A DNA stretch of 64,000 nucleotides, taken from assembly GCA_051656605.1 (NCBI GenBank), contig JBOGCF010000036.1:62001-126000 (forward strand), given 5' to 3'. The stretch comes from UBA12018 sp051656605 (GTDB lineage Bacteria > Bacteroidota > Bacteroidia > Bacteroidales > CAMTPD01). The first letter of the stretch is position 1. The number at the start of each line of letters is the position of its first letter. This document shows positions 1 through 7,858 of the stretch, piece by piece. The notes beneath the pieces were generated by a model. The model had not been told where the DNA came from, did no database searches, and saw only the letters and a program-made list of their open reading frames with translations. The translations under genes and the position numbers were made by a program.

Positions 1-59
1 TTAACTAACAACATTGTTTATAGGTTGTTGTGTAGAAGTAGAAATAGAGAATGCTTGAT

Positions 60-2033
60 ATGAAAAAACAAATTTATTTATTAGGTTTACTTATCGCGGT
101 GTTATATGGCTGCACTGCAGAAGATAACTCTATAACACCATTAGTGCCGGGATTAAACGACGGCAAAGTAAAGGTGTCTTTTAATTTAGATCATACAACA
201 TCGACAAAAGCAGAGTCTTCTCAGAAGGTTGGTACGACATTGTTAAATATGGAGCCCGGAGTTTGGGCCGATGTTGCACCAATGGAACTCGAAGTTGAAC
301 AAGTCGCAACGAAGGCATCCGAAATGGTTCCCATTGATAGCACATTACGTGTCGTTGTCTACAAGCGTAGAGCAGGAGGTAAAACACCAGATCCGACTCT
401 AGATCAACTTGTCGCAAATAATACCTATGGAGTAACTAAAGTATATGATCTTGTCCCTAAAGCTGTGAACAGTGCGGGTTCGATAACTACCGGTAACGCA
501 TCTGAGATGTATTTACTAAATGATCAGTACGACTTTTATTTCTATACGCCTGCAATACCTTTGTCTACAGACTCAACGGTAAAGGTGAATAGTGGAATGG
601 ATTTTGCTTCTGCAATGGTGGCAGATGTGTTAGTGGATGAAAAAAACACTTGGATTGATATTCCGGTACTTCAGCGTCAAACCTCACGCATTCAGTTTAC
701 AATACAGCCAGATCAAAGTTATACCGATGCCACAAGTATTAAAATCGGAGGGTTGGGAATGAATCTTCTTCGCACGTCCAATGCTCCCTATTCATTGAAA
801 CTAGGTGAATCTATTGTAGCAATGGCCGATACATCAGATAATCATATTATTGCGTCAACAAAATTCACTCAGCTTCTTCCCAATAAAATACAAGGGTTTG
901 ATTATATCTTGCCCAAAGTCGCTGGCGATCTTTATATATATTTCAATCTAGCCGTAAATGGATTGGATCAAACATACATAGCCATCCTTCCGAAGGTTTC
1001 TTTTGAGAGTGGAAGTAATTATATATATAATGTGCTTATTAAGCAAAATGGATCTACTGCCGTAGAACAAGCGAATTGTTATATGGTATTACCGGGACAA
1101 TCACTCACATTTCCGGTGGCACAATCTGTGAATGGTGGAGCTAATTTGTTGACATCGTGGACTGCTTCTGTTTATTGGGAGTCTTCTTCTTCATTCTTAT
1201 CCGTAAAAAGTACGGATCAAAAGAATGGAACGATTACGGTAAGTACGAATGGAACAGGTAATGGTCTTGTGGTATTAAAACAAAATGGTAGGATTTGTTG
1301 GAGTTGGCATATATGGGGAACCAGCTATAATCCGGCTTTGAAAACTGGTTTTGCATCTTCCGAAAGTGTTATACCTGTAGAAGGTGGTGAGGTGCATAGG
1401 TATGATAATAAGTTCTTCGCAACGACGAATAAAGTAATTATGGATCGTAACCTTGGTGCACAAAGCTCAAAAGCGACCTCTCCAAATATGGATTCGTACG
1501 GTATGTTGTATCAATGGGGACGTAAAGATCCTTTCTTGCCAAAAGGAATGAAGGTGGTAGGAGTAAATACTTCGTCAAATGGCGGACCCGTGATGTTGCA
1601 AACATCGATAAATAATCCAACTGTATTCTACTATTCCGGCTTTGTTTATTATAATTGGGCTGTATATCCGGGGCAATATTGGGACGATGATACAAAAACA
1701 ATATTTGATCCTTGTCCTCCGGGGTGGCGCGTGCCTGATGATGATGTATGGGAGGGTTTTAGTGAAAGTAATATTATTGAAGATCCTTCCGGACAAGGAA
1801 TATTGTACAAGAAGACACAGTCCTACTTCCCGTTTGCAGGACAACGCGGATATCAATATGGCAATTTTAAGAACGTAGGTACGGCTGGATATCAATGGAG
1901 CTCAGACGAGAGTTCGGGGATTCTTGATTTTATAGACTATGGAGAAGCGTTCTTTTTTACGGCAGTAGGAATCAATGATACATACGATCTGCCTAAAGCG
2001 TCCGGACTTTCGGTGCGTTGCGTACAAGAGTAG
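60..2033 (+). CDS. Fimbrillin-like lipoprotein with C-terminal FISUMP domain
   Basis: Exported lipoprotein: after Met-Lys-Lys there is a hydrophobic stretch ending in a lipobox (AVLYGC), so the mature protein should be lipidated and carried to the outer membrane. An ATG three codons upstream (position 51) is possible, but the one at 60 gives the classic Lys-Lys signal start. Residues about 30-340 resemble the fimbrillin/Mfa-like clan of Bacteroidota adhesins (Ser/Thr-rich, 'FTIQPDQ', 'YIYFNLAVNG', 'YIYNVLIKQNG'). The last 240 residues match the FISUMP type: 'VIMDRNLGA', 'YGMLYQWGRKDPF', 'DPCPPGWRVP' and a 'GLSVRCV' ending. Probably a surface or fimbria-tip adhesin; the ligand is unknown. The upstream neighbour lies outside the window, so operon context is missing. 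Confidence 0.78.
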   Translation: MKKQIYLLGLLIAVLYGCTAEDNSITPLVPGLNDGKVKVSFNLDHTTSTKAESSQKVGTTLLNMEPGVWADVAPMELEVEQVATKASEMVPIDSTLRVVVYKRRAGGKTPDPTLDQLVANNTYGVTKVYDLVPKAVNSAGSITTGNASEMYLLNDQYDFYFYTPAIPLSTDSTVKVNSGMDFASAMVADVLVDEKNTWIDIPVLQRQTSRIQFTIQPDQSYTDATSIKIGGLGMNLLRTSNAPYSLKLGESIVAMADTSDNHIIASTKFTQLLPNKIQGFDYILPKVAGDLYIYFNLAVNGLDQTYIAILPKVSFESGSNYIYNVLIKQNGSTAVEQANCYMVLPGQSLTFPVAQSVNGGANLLTSWTASVYWESSSSFLSVKSTDQKNGTITVSTNGTGNGLVVLKQNGRICWSWHIWGTSYNPALKTGFASSESVIPVEGGEVHRYDNKFFATTNKVIMDRNLGAQSSKATSPNMDSYGMLYQWGRKDPFLPKGMKVVGVNTSSNGGPVMLQTSINNPTVFYYSGFVYYNWAVYPGQYWDDDTKTIFDPCPPGWRVPDDDVWEGFSESNIIEDPSGQGILYKKTQSYFPFAGQRGYQYGNFKNVGTAGYQWSSDESSGILDFIDYGEAFFFTAVGINDTYDLPKASGLSVRCVQE

Positions 2034-2101
2034 TATCATTATAAAATAGCGAACAAGAAGTGTTGTGCAGCATATAGCAGATAAGTGCTTGGGTTTTATT
2101 G

Positions 2102-2109
2102 TATATTTG
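2102..2109 (+). promoter_or_regulatory. Bacteroidota -7 element of the acyltransferase gene
   Basis: TATATTTG fits TAnnTTTG and lies 38 bases before the ATG, with a TTG run about 12-20 bases upstream. Transcription should begin near 2113. Confidence 0.6.
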
Positions 2110-2147
2110 TTGTGAAACGTTTATTTTAACAATAAAAACTTATATCA

Positions 2148-3299
2148 ATGAATTCTAAAACAACACTATCTGCTCCTGCGCACATCAATTGGATTGATTT
2201 TGCGCGTGTAGTCGCTTGTTTTTTAGTCGTGCTGGCTCACTGCTGTGATCCATTTGTTGCACGCTTCGACGACAATCCGCTTGAGTTTCTTACAGGTGCA
2301 GCCTGGGGAAGCGCCGTGCGTCCGTGTGTTCCGCTTTTTGTGATGATTTCGGGAGTCCTTCTTTTGCCCGTAAACATGGATACGCATACATTTTATAAGA
2401 AAAGGCTTACTCGTGTAGTAGCACCATTGGTGTTTTGGGGTATTGTTACACCTATTTTCTACTATTTGTATGTAAATAGTGGCGTGCAATCAACCAATCT
2501 AAACCTTGCAGACTATACGACATCGGAGATGTTGGCAAAGATCCTAACTTTTCCGCTCAACTTTAATTACGACATTATTCCGTTGTGGTACTTGTATATG
2601 CTTATCGGCTTGTACTTGTTTATGCCTATCATTACACCCTGGTTGCAGTCGGCTACGAAAAAAGACCTGAAGCTCTTTTTATACATCTGGGGTTTTACCA
2701 TGGTAGTACCTTACTTGCAAATGGCAGCGCCACTGTTGGGCTATAAGGGAAATTACGGCAATATGGGGCTATTTGGTGTGGTAGACTGGAATGCATTCGG
2801 TACGTTCTATTATTTTTCGGGCTTTTTGGGTTATCTGGTTTTGGCCTTTTACCTGAAGAAATATCCGTTGGGTTGGTCTTGGGGTAAGACGTGGGCTGTT
2901 GCTGCTCCGCTGTATATCGTAGGGTATTGCATTACCTATTTCGGTTTTGTACTTACACAGAAATACTATCCAGGTAGTTACGCACAGCTCGAAATCATTT
3001 GGTATTTCTACGGGTTGAATGTGTTTATGATGACCATTGCCGCATACATTGTTTTGATGAAGGTAAACATCAAGAACGAACGTTGGGCAAAAGCGTTTGC
3101 TTATGTGGCTAAACTTACATTCGGAATTTACTTGTGTCACTTCTTGTTGGTGCAAATCGGATATGACTTTGTCTATAATAATATACCGGTAGCTCCGGCA
3201 TTGCAGATCCCGATTATTGCGGTATTGGCCTTCACGGCTTCGGCAATTGTGGTGCTTTTGTTGTCAAAACTTCCAAAAAGCAAGTATATCATCGGTTAA
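2148..3299 (+). CDS. Acyltransferase 3 (OafA/WecH-like) membrane protein
   Basis: Integral membrane acyltransferase of the acyltransferase-3 family, which moves acetyl or other acyl groups onto surface sugars, peptidoglycan or lipids. At 383 residues it has the usual core length with no extra SGNH domain. The N-terminus shows the family signature: 'IDFARVVACFLVVLAH' with the conserved Arg and the catalytic-type His at the end of the first membrane helix. About ten hydrophobic segments follow, with a late 'TFGIYLCHFLLVQ' helix typical of the family. It has its own promoter and no obvious partner, so the acceptor cannot be inferred. Confident for family, low for substrate. Confidence 0.88.
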   Translation: MNSKTTLSAPAHINWIDFARVVACFLVVLAHCCDPFVARFDDNPLEFLTGAAWGSAVRPCVPLFVMISGVLLLPVNMDTHTFYKKRLTRVVAPLVFWGIVTPIFYYLYVNSGVQSTNLNLADYTTSEMLAKILTFPLNFNYDIIPLWYLYMLIGLYLFMPIITPWLQSATKKDLKLFLYIWGFTMVVPYLQMAAPLLGYKGNYGNMGLFGVVDWNAFGTFYYFSGFLGYLVLAFYLKKYPLGWSWGKTWAVAAPLYIVGYCITYFGFVLTQKYYPGSYAQLEIIWYFYGLNVFMMTIAAYIVLMKVNIKNERWAKAFAYVAKLTFGIYLCHFLLVQIGYDFVYNNIPVAPALQIPIIAVLAFTASAIVVLLLSKLPKSKYIIG

Positions 3300-3326
3300 A
3301 TCCCTGCTAGCTGTCTCTATTTTGTG

Positions 3327-3334
3327 TAGCTTTG
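3327..3334 (+). promoter_or_regulatory. -7 element of the CvfB-like gene
   Basis: TAGCTTTG ends 16 bases before the ATG at 3351, implying a very short leader of about a dozen bases. Confidence 0.6.
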
Positions 3335-3350
3335 CAGTAAAATACAGAAT

Positions 3351-4205
3351 ATGGTAAACGTAGGACGATATAATACACTGAGAGTGGTAAAAGAGGTAGA
3401 CTTCGGAGTTTATCTCGATGGGGGTGATGGTTTGGAGATTCTTCTTCCTACCCGCTATGTACCCGAAAATTGCAACGTAGATGACGAGATAGAAGTTTTT
3501 ATCTATCATGATAATGAAGGCCGCCTTATTGCGACCACGGCACGTCCGTACGCACAAGTAGGTGAGTTTGATGTGATGGATGTGCGTAATACATCAGCGT
3601 TGGGCGCTTTCCTTGATTGGGGAATTATGAAAGACATTCTAGTTCCTTTTGGCGAGCAAAACGGTAAAATGCGCGAAGGTGGTTCGTATTTGGTACATGT
3701 GTACCTTGACGAGAAAACCGGACGCGTAGTGGCTTCGGCTCGTATTGGTCGCTTTTTGAGTCAGGAAGCACCGGAATATCAATACAACGAAAGGGTAGAT
3801 CTTCTTGTTGCCGAAGAGTGCGATATGGGATACAAGGTAATCATCAACAACAAACATCTTGGGTTGCTTTATCGCAACGAAGTGTTTACGGTGTTGATGA
3901 AGGGAGACCGTCTATTCGGTTATATAAAGGAAGTGCGTCCTGATGGTAAGATCGACGTGTCGATGCACAAGCTTGGCTATGGCAAAGTAGATACGGTTTC
4001 TGAACGTATTCTAGAGTCGCTTCGTGAAAACGATGGCTACCTGGAAGTAAACGACAAAACAGATGCCGGCAAAATCTATGCAGTATTTGGCTGTAGCAAG
4101 AAGGCTTTCAAGCAAGCATTAGGTTCATTATATAAACAACACCTTATTCGTTTCGAAGAAGACGGTATTGAGTTGGTTGATACAGAAGATGAAACTGCTG
4201 AATAA
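3351..4205 (+). CDS. S1-domain RNA-binding protein, CvfB/YitL family
   Basis: Cytoplasmic RNA-binding protein of the CvfB (YitL) family: tandem S1-like OB folds followed by a winged-helix region. Visible signs are an N-terminal degenerate S1 repeat ('LRVVKEVDFGVYLDGGDG'), a second ('TSALGAFLDWGIMKDILVPF'), a third ('GDRLFGYIKEVRPDGKIDVSM') near residue 180-210, and a C-terminal helical segment ('VFGCSKKAFKQALGSLYKQH') that is the family's winged helix. Length 284 is normal. In Firmicutes the family affects virulence-gene expression post-transcriptionally; its role here is unknown. It has its own promoter. A short ORF after it (4261) is not a gene. Confidence 0.85.
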   Translation: MVNVGRYNTLRVVKEVDFGVYLDGGDGLEILLPTRYVPENCNVDDEIEVFIYHDNEGRLIATTARPYAQVGEFDVMDVRNTSALGAFLDWGIMKDILVPFGEQNGKMREGGSYLVHVYLDEKTGRVVASARIGRFLSQEAPEYQYNERVDLLVAEECDMGYKVIINNKHLGLLYRNEVFTVLMKGDRLFGYIKEVRPDGKIDVSMHKLGYGKVDTVSERILESLRENDGYLEVNDKTDAGKIYAVFGCSKKAFKQALGSLYKQHLIRFEEDGIELVDTEDETAE

Positions 4206-4293
4206 ATAACTGCAAGGTATCGTGAATAAGTATAAAGGAAACTGAAAATAGTTCACTGAAATGAAAATAAAGACAGTTTCTTACAATCTTTAT

Positions 4294-4301
4294 TATCTTT
4301 G
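4294..4301 (+). promoter_or_regulatory. -7 element of the small barrel gene
   Basis: TATCTTTG, 26 bases before the ATG at 4328. Confidence 0.6.
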
Positions 4302-4327
4302 TCTCAATGAATATAAAAAATTAGAGA

Positions 4328-4795
4328 ATGAAGAAGTTACTATTATTCATGACGCTGATTGTGATGTCTGTTTCGGTCAAAGCTCAGCAGCAAGGCGATA
4401 TGTCGGTAGGTACAAGCGTAGGATACGGCTTTGGAAACAAATCGATGTATTGGGGAATCGACTACAACTATAGCATTACAGATGCTTTTCGTATTGCACC
4501 GTCGTTTACATATCAATTTAAAAATCACGGACGCAGTGCCGCAATGATTGATGCAAACGCGCAATACTTGATTCCACTTACTGAAATGGTTGGTTTTTAT
4601 CCGCTTGCAGGATTGAGCCTTTCGTTTTGGGATCTTCCACTCGATATCAATAAGACTCGCTTTGGTGTGAACCTTGGTTTGGGTGCAGAGATCTATGCTT
4701 CCGATATTATTTCGGTAGGAGTAGAGTTGAAGTACAACTTTATTAAATCGTTTGATCAAGTAATGGCCGGTGTGCGTTTGGCATATCGTTTTTGA
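4328..4795 (+). CDS. Small outer-membrane beta-barrel protein
   Basis: Exported 155-residue protein with a cleavable signal peptide (MKKLLLFMTLIVMSVSVKAQ, cut after KAQ). The mature part alternates polar and hydrophobic/aromatic residues, as in an eight-stranded outer-membrane barrel ('VGTSVGYGFG', 'FRIAPSFTYQF', 'FYPLAGLSLSF', 'SVGVELKYNF') and ends 'VRLAYRF' with a C-terminal Phe, the outer-membrane insertion signal. This is the common small porin-like/OmpA-barrel class in Bacteroidota; no OmpA peptidoglycan domain is present. Monocistronic, with its own promoter and a strong terminator. Specific function unknown. Confidence 0.8.
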   Translation: MKKLLLFMTLIVMSVSVKAQQQGDMSVGTSVGYGFGNKSMYWGIDYNYSITDAFRIAPSFTYQFKNHGRSAAMIDANAQYLIPLTEMVGFYPLAGLSLSFWDLPLDINKTRFGVNLGLGAEIYASDIISVGVELKYNFIKSFDQVMAGVRLAYRF

Positions 4796-4862
4796 TTAAT
4801 CGCAAAGTAAAGCATAAAATAAGAAAGCTTCAAAATACAATAAGGGGCTGGCTAAAAAGCAG

Positions 4863-4900
4863 AAAAGAGTGTTTCGCATTGCGCGAAGCGCTCTTTTTTT
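4863..4900 (+). terminator. Rho-independent terminator of the barrel gene
   Basis: A 15-bp stem (arms 4863-4877 and 4883-4897, two G-U pairs) around a five-base loop, followed by a run of Ts. Confidence 0.85.
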
Positions 4901-4946
4901 GTTGAGGCGGATTGGTTTCTTTGCTGAAAAAACGTGGTATATTCAC

Positions 4947-5036
4947 GAAATAAACCATGCAAGGTTTTTCTAAAAACTAAGTAAGCTTTTTGTAAAAAGT
5001 AAACGAGCTTTTTTTGTAAACCTTGCATGGTAGTGG
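4947..5036. repeat. Four-unit array of imperfect palindromes, 22-bp period
   Basis: Dyad centres fall at about 4959.5, 4981.5, 5003.5 and 5025.5, exactly 22 bp apart. Units have A-rich left arms and T-rich right arms. The first unit (ACCATGCAAGGTTT, 4954-4967) and the fourth (AAACCTTGCATGGT, 5018-5031) are exact reverse complements over 14 bases; the two middle units differ in sequence. See the related arrays at 29378, 49125 and 52931. Confidence 0.75.
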
Positions 5037-5084
5037 CGCAAAGTATTCATGGTTTGCAGACGCAAGATATTGTCTCTTATTTTG

Positions 5085-5092
5085 TACCTTTG
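5085..5092 (+). promoter_or_regulatory. -7 element of miaA-kdsA
   Basis: TACCTTTG ends only five bases before the first ATG (5098), so the transcript should start almost at the start codon. Confidence 0.6.
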
Positions 5093-5097
5093 TGCTT

Positions 5098-6018
5098 ATG
5101 ATGGCAAAATACGATTTAATTACAATAATAGGGCCAACGGCTTCGGGCAAAACTTCTTTTGCAGCAGCGTTGGCAGCCGATATGCACTCGGAGATACTAA
5201 GCGGCGATTCGCGCCAGGTATACCGTGGTATGGATATCGGGACAGGAAAAGATCTTGCCGATTATGTTGTGAATGGTGTGCAGGTGCCTTATCATCTGAT
5301 TGATATATGCGATGCCGGCTACAAATACAATGTATTCGAGTATCAGCATGATTTCTTCAAAGCATACGAAGATATTAAGTCTCGCGGAATACTTCCTGTT
5401 TTGTGCGGAGGTACCGGATTGTATGTTGAGTCGGTACTCAAAGGGTATAAACTACTCGAAGTTCCGGAGAACAAACCGTTGCGTGAAGCCTTGCAAGATA
5501 AAACGTTGGCAGAGCTAGAGGGAATACTTGCCGGCTATAAAACGTTGCATAATAAGACGGATGTAGACACTGCCAAACGTGCAATTCGAGCAATTGAGAT
5601 TGAAGAATATTATAAAAATAATCCGGTTGTAGAGCGTGAGTTTGATCCGCTCAATAGTCTTACTATCGGTATTTCGATAGACCGTGATCTGCGTCGCTCT
5701 AAGATATCAAAACGTCTTCGCGATCGCCTCGATGAAGGAATGGTAGATGAGGTGCGAGGTATTCTAGCTCAAGGAGTAGCTCCCGAAGATCTTATCTACT
5801 ACGGATTGGAGTATAAGTATCTGACGCTTTATGTAACGGGACAATTGACTTTTGATGAAATGGTGTCGCAACTTGAAGTCTCCATACATCAGTTTGCTAA
5901 GCGACAAATGACTTGGTTTAGAGGTATGGAGCGCAGAGGTTTTACCATTCATTGGCTCGACGCGCAAATGCCTACCGACGAAAAAATAGATGCGGTGAAA
6001 GAGCTGCTCATCAAATAA
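5098..6018 (+). CDS. miaA: tRNA dimethylallyltransferase MiaA
   Basis: Transfers a dimethylallyl group from DMAPP to N6 of A37 in tRNAs that read UNN codons. The P-loop is at the N-terminus ('IIGPTASGKTSF'), followed by 'SGDSRQVYRGMDIGTGK' and the 'GGTGLYVESVLKG' segment, then the C-terminal 'RQMTWFR' motif that contacts tRNA. About 306 residues from 5098, normal length; the ATG at 5101 is equally possible. Codons further upstream in frame give an unrelated, Cys/Trp-containing extension that would lie before the promoter, so I reject them. kdsA follows after 18 bases and is probably co-transcribed. Confidence 0.95.
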   Translation: MMAKYDLITIIGPTASGKTSFAAALAADMHSEILSGDSRQVYRGMDIGTGKDLADYVVNGVQVPYHLIDICDAGYKYNVFEYQHDFFKAYEDIKSRGILPVLCGGTGLYVESVLKGYKLLEVPENKPLREALQDKTLAELEGILAGYKTLHNKTDVDTAKRAIRAIEIEEYYKNNPVVEREFDPLNSLTIGISIDRDLRRSKISKRLRDRLDEGMVDEVRGILAQGVAPEDLIYYGLEYKYLTLYVTGQLTFDEMVSQLEVSIHQFAKRQMTWFRGMERRGFTIHWLDAQMPTDEKIDAVKELLIK

Positions 6019-6036
6019 AGATAAACAAGAAACGAT

Positions 6037-6849
6037 ATGAATAAATTTCTAGACAAGCTAAAGCATACCGACAGCGGTAACTTCTTTTTGATGGCTGGTC
6101 CGTGTGTAATCGAAGGCGAAGAAATGGCAATGGATATTGCCGAAAAGATTGTTGCAATCTGTGATCGCCTCGAGATTCCGTTTATATTCAAAGGTTCCTA
6201 CCGCAAAGCGAATCGTTCACGTCTCGATTCGTTTACAGGTATCGGCGATGAGGAAGCGCTTGAGATCTTGAAGAAAGTAGGCGAGCGTTTTGATATTCCT
6301 ACGGTTACGGATATTCATGAAAACGAAGAAGCTGCTTTGGCTGCTAAGTATGTTGATGTATTACAGATTCCTGCGTTCCTTTGTCGTCAGACCGATTTGT
6401 TGGTTGCTGCTGCAAAAACAGGAAAAGTAGTAAACATTAAAAAAGGACAATTCTTGTCTCCGGGTGCTATGCAGTTTGCAGTGCAAAAGGTGGCTGATGC
6501 CGGCAACAACAAAGTAATGATCACAGAGCGTGGTACTACGTTTGGCTATACAGACTTGATTGTAGACTATCGTGGTATTCCCGAAATGCAATCGTTTGGT
6601 TATCCGGTAGTGCTTGATGTAACACACTCGTTACAACAACCAAATCAAACGAGTGGTGTTACGGGAGGTTTACCTCGTTTGATTGAAACGGTAGCCAAGG
6701 CTGGTGTTGCGGTTGGTGTAGACGGTTTGTTTATCGAAACGCATCAAAACCCATCGGTAGCAAAGTCGGATGGTGCAAATATGCTTCCGCTTGATCAACT
6801 CGAAGCATTGCTTGAAAAATTAGTTGCAATTCGCAAAGCAATACGATAA
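6037..6849 (+). CDS. kdsA: 3-deoxy-8-phosphooctulonate (KDO-8-P) synthase
   Basis: Condenses phosphoenolpyruvate with arabinose 5-phosphate to make KDO 8-phosphate, for the inner core of LPS. Family motifs are intact: 'GPCVIE' near residue 21-26, 'FKGSYRKANRSRLDSF', 'LQIPAFLCRQTDLL', 'INIKKGQ' type segment, 'TERGTTFGY' and 'DVTHSLQQPNQTSG'. The Cys at residue 23 matches the metal-dependent class of KDO8P synthases, in which this Cys is a ligand; the metal-free class has Asn there. Length 270 is standard. Second gene of the miaA-kdsA unit, closed by a strong terminator. Confidence 0.95.
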   Translation: MNKFLDKLKHTDSGNFFLMAGPCVIEGEEMAMDIAEKIVAICDRLEIPFIFKGSYRKANRSRLDSFTGIGDEEALEILKKVGERFDIPTVTDIHENEEAALAAKYVDVLQIPAFLCRQTDLLVAAAKTGKVVNIKKGQFLSPGAMQFAVQKVADAGNNKVMITERGTTFGYTDLIVDYRGIPEMQSFGYPVVLDVTHSLQQPNQTSGVTGGLPRLIETVAKAGVAVGVDGLFIETHQNPSVAKSDGANMLPLDQLEALLEKLVAIRKAIR

Positions 6850-6852
6850 TAC

Positions 6853-6899
6853 AAAAAAAGCTCCGACTTCTTCACGAATGAAAAGATCGGAGCTTTTTT
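6853..6899. terminator. Terminator between kdsA and the Crp/Fnr gene
   Basis: A-rich arm, GCTCCGA...TCGGAGC stem and T-rich arm. It lies between convergent genes and could act in both directions. Confidence 0.85.
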
Positions 6900-6920
6900 A
6901 TATATGTAAAGGATATGTTG

Positions 6921-7622
6921 TTATCCGTGTGTACTTATTTTACGAAGTTGATCTTCATCAATGATTTTGATCTTACGACCGTCGATGGTAATCAGGTTTT
7001 CTGTTACGAAGTTAGATAGCGTTCGTATCGCGTTAGAGGTTGTCATGTTTGACAAGTTTGCAATATCTTCTCTTGCGAGATAAATACTCAAGGTAGCTCC
7101 GTCTTCTTCTACACCATAACTGTCTTTCAAGAAAAGAAGCGCTTCGGCTAGTCGGCCGCGAATGTGCTTCTGAGTTAGGTTTACCGTACGTTCATCAGCA
7201 ATACCTAAATCGACAGAGAGTTGCTTGATAAAGAATAACGCCAAGGTTATATTGCTTTTCAAGATCTCTTCTACTACAGTCATAGGTATCAGGCAAACGG
7301 TCGAGTTTTCAAATGCTGCAGCGTTGGTCACATAGTTTTCTTGGGCAAAAGCAGCGCGATAACCAAAATATTGTATAGGTTTGATCATGCGAATGATTTG
7401 ATTGCGACCACCCACACCTTCCTTGAATATTTTTACTTTTCCGCTTAGAAGACACATCATAAAACGAGGTTCTTCTCCTTCGCTATAGATCAACTCGTTT
7501 TTCTTGAAGTGCTGAATAATTGAGTTGTTGCGTAGGATTTTTCTGTCGTCATCGGATAGTACTCGCCAAACGTCCGATAAACTGGCAGATAAGTCGGTTA
7601 TTTTCTTTTGATATATTATCAT
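6921..7622 (-). CDS. Crp/Fnr-family transcription regulator
   Basis: A 233-residue regulator with an N-terminal cyclic-nucleotide-binding-like beta-roll (about residues 30-140: 'IIQHFKKNELIYSEGEEPRFMMCLLSGKVKIF') and a C-terminal Crp-type winged helix ('LAREDIANLSNMTTSNAIRTLSNFVTENLITIDGRKIKI'). The N-terminus has none of the four Cys needed for an Fnr iron-sulfur cluster, and the Arg/Ser of a true cAMP phosphate-binding cassette is not obvious, so the signal is unknown. The recognition helix reads Met-Thr-Thr-Ser-Asn-Ala. It stands alone, convergent with kdsA and divergent from the DUF5686 gene. Confidence 0.9.
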   Translation of the reverse strand: MIIYQKKITDLSASLSDVWRVLSDDDRKILRNNSIIQHFKKNELIYSEGEEPRFMMCLLSGKVKIFKEGVGGRNQIIRMIKPIQYFGYRAAFAQENYVTNAAAFENSTVCLIPMTVVEEILKSNITLALFFIKQLSVDLGIADERTVNLTQKHIRGRLAEALLFLKDSYGVEEDGATLSIYLAREDIANLSNMTTSNAIRTLSNFVTENLITIDGRKIKIIDEDQLRKISTHG

Positions 7623-7650
7623 ATCTGTTATAAAACATAGCTCTAAAGCA

Positions 7651-7658
7651 CAAATGTA
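7651..7658 (-). promoter_or_regulatory. -7 element of the Crp/Fnr gene
   Basis: Minus-strand TACATTTG, 29 bases before the start codon. Confidence 0.6.
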
Positions 7659-7858
7659 TATCTTTTTATTCTAAATCCATCTGATTAGATCTACAAAAAT
7701 GCTATATAATCGATTCTTAATCACAATAAATACAAAGGCATCGTTCTTTTATGTTTCTTTTTTCATAAGCGCTCTATAAATAAGTAATCATTTTAAGACG
7801 GAAAGACAAACCTTTTGGCTTCTTTTTTTTTTATACTTGTAGTAAGAAACCATTTTGG

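Larger units (their letters stand above)
4796..5097. other. Intergenic stretch: terminator, palindrome array, miaA promoter
   Basis: This gap holds the terminator at 4863, a four-unit 22-bp palindrome array (4947-5036) and the miaA -7 element at 5085. I see no gene in it. Confidence 0.8.

Noticed and set aside
4261..4473. 70-codon ORF before the small barrel gene
   Set aside because: It overlaps the barrel gene in another frame, spans that gene's promoter and has no recognisable protein features.
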